Origin: Gordonia effusa NBRC 100432
GTDB taxonomy: Bacteria; Actinomycetota; Actinomycetes; Mycobacteriales; Mycobacteriaceae
DNA length: 35,829 nt
Direction of reading: 5' to 3'
Assembly: GCF_000241305.1 (NCBI RefSeq)
Contig: NZ_BAEH01000032.1
Coordinates: 1-35,829 of the forward strand
Shown here: positions 31,722 through 35,829 of the stretch, piece after piece
How positions within the stretch are numbered: position 1 is the stretch's first letter
How the letters are laid out: every line of letters begins with the position of its first letter
Program-made: the position numbers and the translations under genes
The notes under the pieces: model-generated
Seen by the model: only the letters and a program-made list of their open reading frames with translations
Told to the model about the DNA's origin: nothing
Databases searched by the model: none

Positions 31722-33050
31722 ATGTTTCCGAAAATCGGCCCGCCCGACGGTGCAGACACCGCGTGGATGCTTGTCGCATTCGCATTGGTATTGCTGATGA
31801 CACCCGCGCTGGGACTGTTCTACGGCGGTATGGTGCGCTCGAAGAGCGTGCTGAACATGATGATGATGTGTTTGTCCGCGATTCCGATTGTCTGGATCGT
31901 CTGGGTAGTCTTCGGATACTCCCTGGCCTTCGGCGCCGACGAGGGCGGGGTCATCGGTAATCCATTGACCTTTGCCGGGTTGCGGGGACTATTCGGCGAC
32001 TACGGACCAGCTGGTGCTGACACCGTCCATATGCCGCTGGTCGGGGACATTCCCGCCGTCCTATTCGTCGCCTTCCAAGCCGGATTCGCAATGGTCACCG
32101 TCGCGCTGATCGCCGGTGCGGTGGCCGACCGGATGCGATTCGTCTCGTGGCTGATCTTCGCCGGGTTGTGGGCAACCCTGGTGTACATCCCCGTCGCGCA
32201 CTGGGTCTTCAGCGCTCCCGGAATGACGAGTCAAAACGGCGGTTGGATTGTGTCGCATCTCAAGGCAATCGACTTCGCCGGCGGCACTGTCGTCGAAATC
32301 AATTCGGGTGCTTCGGCTTTGGTGATCGCTCTGCTGTTAGGGCGTCGTGCCGGCTGGCCAAAGGACCCGATGCGCCCGCACAACCTACCGTTTGTCATGC
32401 TCGGCGCCGGTCTGTTGTGGTTCGGGTGGTTCGGATTTAACGCCGGGTCGACACTGGCCGCCAACGGCTCGGCCGCGCTGATCGCGGTGAATACCCTTGG
32501 CGCGGGCGCGATGTCGATGGTCAGCTGGCTTGTCGTCGAGAAGTATCGGCACGGTCGGCCGACGTCATTTGGTGCGGCATCGGGTGTGGTTGCCGGGTTG
32601 GTCGCGATTACGCCGTCGTGTTCGGCGGTGACGCCGATTGGAGCACTTATCGTCGGCGCCGTCGCGGGCGCGGTGAGTTCTTATGCGATTGAACTCAAAT
32701 ACCGTTGGCGCTACGACGATTCGCTCGACGTGGTGGGTGTGCACTTCGTCAGTGGCGTGGTCGGCACATTGATGATCGGTCTGGTTGCCAGCTCCTCGGC
32801 TCCGGCAGGAGTGGATGGCCTCTTCTACGGAGGTGGGTTCGACCAACTGTGGCGACAGGCGGTAGCAGTGATCGTGGTGTGCGCCTACGCAGCTGGGGTT
32901 ACCGCGATCATCGGTCTGGCGTTGAAGTACACAATCGGACTGCGCGCGGAACGCCAGCATGAGATGGACGGCATCGACGACGGTCAGCATGCGGAGACGG
33001 CCTACGACTTCCACAGCCCGCGCGGCGGTCGGGTGGACTTGCCGGGGTAG
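31722..33050 (+). CDS. amt: ammonium transporter (Amt/MEP/Rh family)
   Basis: A 442-residue Amt channel with about eleven membrane segments. PALGLFYGGMVRSKSVLN is the N-terminal signature, GGTVVEINSGASALVIALLLG surrounds the first pore region (seen as VVEINSGASALV), LLWFGWFGFNAGS follows, and VVGVHFVSGVVGTL carries the second pore histidine. GAAGGAG lies ten bases ahead of ATG 31722, which I take as the start; the frame is open upstream but lacks support. I see no GlnR-type box in the 165 bases upstream and no glnB/glnK partner downstream, unlike the usual amt-glnK-glnD cluster. It moves ammonium across the cytoplasmic membrane. Confidence 0.94.
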   Translation: MFPKIGPPDGADTAWMLVAFALVLLMTPALGLFYGGMVRSKSVLNMMMMCLSAIPIVWIVWVVFGYSLAFGADEGGVIGNPLTFAGLRGLFGDYGPAGADTVHMPLVGDIPAVLFVAFQAGFAMVTVALIAGAVADRMRFVSWLIFAGLWATLVYIPVAHWVFSAPGMTSQNGGWIVSHLKAIDFAGGTVVEINSGASALVIALLLGRRAGWPKDPMRPHNLPFVMLGAGLLWFGWFGFNAGSTLAANGSAALIAVNTLGAGAMSMVSWLVVEKYRHGRPTSFGAASGVVAGLVAITPSCSAVTPIGALIVGAVAGAVSSYAIELKYRWRYDDSLDVVGVHFVSGVVGTLMIGLVASSSAPAGVDGLFYGGGFDQLWRQAVAVIVVCAYAAGVTAIIGLALKYTIGLRAERQHEMDGIDDGQHAETAYDFHSPRGGRVDLPG

Positions 33051-33129
33051 ATCTGGCAACGCCCAGCGATGAGTTTTCTTGGCGTGGTTGGTCAGTATCG
33101 GTGACAACAGTTCGCTCGGAAGGAATTCC

Positions 33130-33672
33130 ATGTCTCGCAAAGTGTCCGCACACCTGTTCAACTCGATAAACGGCGTCGTCGAATCACCCGACCAATGGCA
33201 GTTCGACCAGTTCGGTGCCGAGGAGGGGGAGCTGATGGGCGCGTCGATCGGCGGCGTTACCGATGTAGTCATCGGACACAAGTTGTGGGATGAGTGGTCG
33301 CAGTACTGGCCCGGCAACGACGACCCCTTCGCCAACTTCATCAATCCGGTACGCAAACATGTGGCGTCGTCGACGTTGAGTGGGGAACTCGATTGGAATA
33401 GCGTCGCGATCGACGGTGACCCGGTGGAGTATGTGAAAGCATTGCGCGAGAATGGATCCGACGGGGAGATTTCGGTTGCCGGCGGCATTGACACCGTCCG
33501 CAGCCTGTTCATCGGTGGTGCGATCGACGTATTGACGCTTACGACGCATCCGGTCGTCGGTGTCGGTCGGCGGCTCTTTGACGAGACTGTGCCGATCACG
33601 CGACTGAAGCTGGTTGATTCGACGGTGACGTCGTTGGGCAACGCGGTGCTGACGTATTCGTTACGGGACTGA
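33130..33672 (+). CDS. dihydrofolate reductase family protein (RibD C-terminal-like)
   Basis: A 180-residue protein of the RibD C-terminal/dihydrofolate-reductase-like family. It starts MSRKVSAHLFNSINGVVESP, has DISVAGG-like EISVAGGIDTVRSLFIGG as the cofactor loop, and ends TVTSLGNAVLTYSLRD as in YyaP/YwjB-type proteins. GGAAGGA sits six bases ahead of ATG 33130. These proteins are usually orphan reductases of unknown substrate, sometimes active on folate analogues. It stands alone after the ammonium transporter, and its stop is followed directly by the third repeat array. Confidence 0.88.
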   Translation: MSRKVSAHLFNSINGVVESPDQWQFDQFGAEEGELMGASIGGVTDVVIGHKLWDEWSQYWPGNDDPFANFINPVRKHVASSTLSGELDWNSVAIDGDPVEYVKALRENGSDGEISVAGGIDTVRSLFIGGAIDVLTLTTHPVVGVGRRLFDETVPITRLKLVDSTVTSLGNAVLTYSLRD

Positions 33673-33683
33673 GTCAGGCTAGT

Positions 33684-34047
33684 TTCGACGTCGGTTTGCG
33701 GGGGTCTCGGTACACCGACTCGCAGGCTCGTCGGCACTCGACCACCGGGGGTGGTGGCCGTTCCGATGGTCGAGTGAAGGCGACTCCCTTCGTTGGTCGA
33801 GAGCCGGTGGCCGAGCTTGCGAGGCTGCCGGTGTATCGAGACCCGGTGAGATTATTCACGGTCGTAACCATGTTGCGGTGCAACGGTTTTCGACGTTGGG
33901 TTGCGGGGTCTCGATACACCGACTCGCAGGCTCGTCGGCACTCGACCATCGGGGGTGGGGCGGCACTCGACCAGCGGGTGGCCGGCACTCGACCATCGGG
34001 GGTGGGGCGGCACTCGACCAGCGGGTGGCCGGCACTCGACCATCGGG
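33684..34047. repeat. third intergenic repeat array, inverted boxes plus 47-bp tandem units
   Basis: This 393-base gap between convergent genes has no gene. A block starting TTCGACGT.GG.TTGCGG and running through TCTCGATACACCGACTCGCA and GGCTCGTCGGCACTCGACCA occurs at about 33684 and again at about 33889. Between them lies an inverted version (GGTCGAGAGCC... to GGTGTATCGAGACCC, about 33795-33845). From 33936 a 47-base unit with two sub-boxes (GGCACTCGACCATCGG and GGCACTCGACCAGCGG) repeats about 2.4 times, to 34047. The vocabulary is that of the arrays at 11131 and 13206. Confidence 0.85.
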
Positions 34048-34065
34048 TAGGTCAGCACCCGCTAC

Positions 34066-35175
34066 TCAGCTGTGGATCAGCACTCCTCGAATGTTGTTGC
34101 CATCACGCAGATCTTGGTAACCCTGGTTGACCTGCTCCAGCGAATACTCCTGCGTCACCAGCTCGTCGAGTTTGAGTTGCCCGGCATCGTAAAGGCGTAG
34201 CAGTCGGACGATGTCGTACTGCGGGTTGGACGATCCGAACAGCGCGCCCTTGATGGTTTTCTCGTTGAGAGTTAGATCGGTGCCCGAGACGTGGACGGTC
34301 AGTTTGGTCGGGTCGGCCAGGCCGGTGATGACCACTGTTCCGCCCTTGCCAATGACCGCGGTGGCCGCCGAGACGACTTCTTCGTCGACCGTGCCGACCA
34401 GGATCAGCGCGGCGTCGGCGCCCTGCCCCCAGGTCAGTTCGGTAACCTTCTCCTGAGCTTCGGCCGCGGTCGCAAATGCATGTGTCGCACCGAATTTCAG
34501 GGCCGTGTCGCGTTTGAGCGCAACCGGATCGACGACGACGACATACTTGCAACCCGCCGACACCGCGCCCTGTACGGCGTTGATGCCCAGGCCGCCGATG
34601 CCGTAGATGACCGCGGTGTCGCCGGCGCGCAGGTTACCCGAATTCACCGCCGTACCCCAGCCCGACGGAACACCGCAACCGACCAGAACTGCCTTCTCCA
34701 ATGGCAACCAGTCGTCGACCTTGACTACCGAGTGCTGACTGATGGTGGCCCGCTCGGAGAAGGTTCCGAGCATGCACATCGCGCCGAAATCCATTCCGTT
34801 GCCGTGGAATCGGAACGAACCGTCGGGCATCGAGCCCTCCAGGATGGTCGCTCCCATGTCGCACAGGTTCTGACGTCCCGTCGAACAGTAGCGGCAGGTT
34901 CCACAGTTTGGGATGAAACTACACACGACGTGGTCGCCCGGCTTTACCTTGGTGACGCCGGGGCCGACCTCTTCGATGATTCCCGAGCCTTCGTGACCGC
35001 CGACGATGGGATATCGAGGCGGAAGATCACCGTCCGTCAGATGGAGGTCTGAATGGCACAGGCCCGCCGCGGTGTATTTGATCAACACTTCACCGGCACC
35101 GGGGCCGTCGAGCTCGAGTTCCATGATTTCGAATGGCTTGCCGGCCTCGAGAAGTACTGCTGCTTTGGTTTTCAC
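34066..35175 (-). CDS. zinc-dependent alcohol dehydrogenase, class III/NDMA-type
   Basis: A 369-residue medium-chain alcohol dehydrogenase. Catalytic zinc ligands lie in GLCHSDLH and VGGHEGSG, the structural zinc cysteines in CGTCRYCSTGRQNLC, and the cofactor motif in IYGIGGLGINAVQG. The pattern KTKAAVLLEAGKPFEI and the length fit actinobacterial NDMA-dependent-type enzymes. The GTG start has AAGGAG seven bases upstream. It follows the aldehyde dehydrogenase by 35 bases, and the two would oxidise an alcohol to an acid in sequence. It resembles AdhB of the M. tuberculosis CYP51 locus only in family; several segments differ, so I do not call it the ortholog. Confidence 0.92.
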   Translation of the reverse strand: MKTKAAVLLEAGKPFEIMELELDGPGAGEVLIKYTAAGLCHSDLHLTDGDLPPRYPIVGGHEGSGIIEEVGPGVTKVKPGDHVVCSFIPNCGTCRYCSTGRQNLCDMGATILEGSMPDGSFRFHGNGMDFGAMCMLGTFSERATISQHSVVKVDDWLPLEKAVLVGCGVPSGWGTAVNSGNLRAGDTAVIYGIGGLGINAVQGAVSAGCKYVVVVDPVALKRDTALKFGATHAFATAAEAQEKVTELTWGQGADAALILVGTVDEEVVSAATAVIGKGGTVVITGLADPTKLTVHVSGTDLTLNEKTIKGALFGSSNPQYDIVRLLRLYDAGQLKLDELVTQEYSLEQVNQGYQDLRDGNNIRGVLIHS

Positions 35176-35210
35176 TGGGTTCTCCTTAGTTGACGTTGTG
35201 GAAGTGGTTG

Positions 35211-35829
35211 TCAGAGAGCGATATTGACGGCTTTGACCTGCGTGTAGAGATCGACGGCCGAGCTGCCGAGTTCACGTCCCCAACCGGATTGCTTGAATCC
35301 GCCGAAGGGGAGTGCGGTGTCGAAGCCGTTGTATTGGTTGACCCACACCGAACCGGCCTTCACCGCGCGTGCCGTGCGGTGCGCCTTGGAGATGTCCTTG
35401 GTCCAAATGCCAGCTGCCAGACCGTAAATGGAGTTGTTGGCGGCCTTGGTGACATCCTCCTCGCCGTCGAACGGCAGAGCCGCGACGACCGGTCCGAAGA
35501 TCTCTTCCTCGACGATGGAGAACTCGGGCTTGACGTCGACGAACACGGTCGGCTCGACGAAATATCCCTCACTGCCCCAACGGCTTCCGCCAGTGAGGGC
35601 GCGAGCGCCGTCGGCGAGACCCTGTTGGATATAGCTGTTGACCCGATCGAATTGTTCTTGGGAGACAAGGGGTCCCAGTTCGGTCGTGGGGTCGAGGCCG
35701 GGGCCGATCTTCGCCTTCGACGCGGCGTCGGCGACGGCAGCGGTGAACTCGTCGAAGATCGGGCGCTCGACGAACAGGCGAGTGCCGGCTACGCAGCACT
35801 GGCCGTGGTTGAACATCCAGGCGGCGACC
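35211..35829 (-). CDS. aldehyde dehydrogenase, C-terminal part (cut by window end)
   Basis: The C-terminal 205 residues of an aldehyde dehydrogenase; the reading frame stays open past position 35829, so the N-terminal 60% is missing. FNHGQCCVAGTRLFV holds the catalytic cysteine (the second of the pair). EEIFGPVVAALPFD and the final SGWGRELG segment match retinal/betaine-type ALDH1/2 enzymes. An apparent ATG at 35816 is internal and not a start. It is upstream of the alcohol dehydrogenase on the same strand and probably co-transcribed. It is only distantly like the aldehyde dehydrogenase at 3388, which has GQGCAITTR at the same site. Confidence 0.92.
   Translation of the reverse strand, partial: VAAWMFNHGQCCVAGTRLFVERPIFDEFTAAVADAASKAKIGPGLDPTTELGPLVSQEQFDRVNSYIQQGLADGARALTGGSRWGSEGYFVEPTVFVDVKPEFSIVEEEIFGPVVAALPFDGEEDVTKAANNSIYGLAAGIWTKDISKAHRTARAVKAGSVWVNQYNGFDTALPFGGFKQSGWGRELGSSAVDLYTQVKAVNIAL

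Noticed and set aside
33055..33105. Terminator after the ammonium transporter
   Set aside because: AACGCC and GGCGTGGTT can pair only with a bulge and a long loop, and no T run follows. Too weak to list.
34066..35175. Alcohol dehydrogenase as the missing AdhB of the CYP51 locus
   Set aside because: It is in the same family but differs in several remembered segments, lies 23 kb away and pairs with its own aldehyde dehydrogenase.

Overview
The window looks like chromosomal DNA from a mycolic-acid actinobacterium (Mycobacteriales; Gordonia, Rhodococcus, Nocardia or a relative). The reasons are high GC, frequent GTG starts, stop/start overlaps of the ATGA, GTGA and TGATG kind, and the gene content: a mycobacterial-type CYP51 locus, a FadD17-like ligase, a KstR-type operator, a TIGR03084-type protein and Pr6Pr and DUF4253 proteins. 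Family names and comparisons with M. tuberculosis come from memory and were not searched.

Layout. (1) 54-4851, minus strand: a tight operon of aldehyde dehydrogenase, SDR, hydroxyisobutyrate-dehydrogenase-like enzyme, carboxymuconolactone-decarboxylase-like protein and alpha/beta hydrolase. (2) 4912-11124, plus strand, divergent: TetR, a CYP123-like P450, SDR, CYP51, a 3Fe-4S ferredoxin, a SnoaL-like protein and an unknown 428-aa protein. Together (1) and (2) match the gene order of M. tuberculosis Rv0762c-Rv0771. (3) 11125-14393: a repeat-filled gap, a methyltransferase and double-hotdog thioesterase pair, a second repeat array, and a frameshifted AbiEi/DUF559-like gene. (4) 14267-16086: a FadD17-like acyl-CoA synthetase with a KstR-type operator over its probable leaderless promoter, bracketed by inverted copies of a 61-62-bp nested palindrome. 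(5) 16163-26070: an AtuA/acyl-CoA carboxylase operon with two acyl-CoA dehydrogenases, an enoyl-CoA hydratase and a TetR. It looks like a route that carboxylates and degrades a branched or isoprenoid acyl-CoA. (6) 26146-29297: a cobalamin riboswitch followed by a complete three-gene B12-type ABC importer. (7) 29246-35829: a DUF4253 protein, a third palindrome copy, a methyltransferase, a Pr6Pr membrane protein, an ammonium transporter, a dihydrofolate-reductase-like protein, a third repeat array, and an alcohol/aldehyde dehydrogenase pair cut by the window end.

The common theme is lipid, sterol and isoprenoid oxidation: two P450s with their ferredoxin, several dehydrogenases, CoA activation, carboxylation and beta-oxidation. 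The least ordinary elements are non-coding: the TA-flanked nested palindrome found three times, the KstR-type box, the 12-bp-phased CTGGAC repeats between the divergent operons of the CYP51 locus, and three intergenic arrays built from one repeat vocabulary but expanded with different periods.
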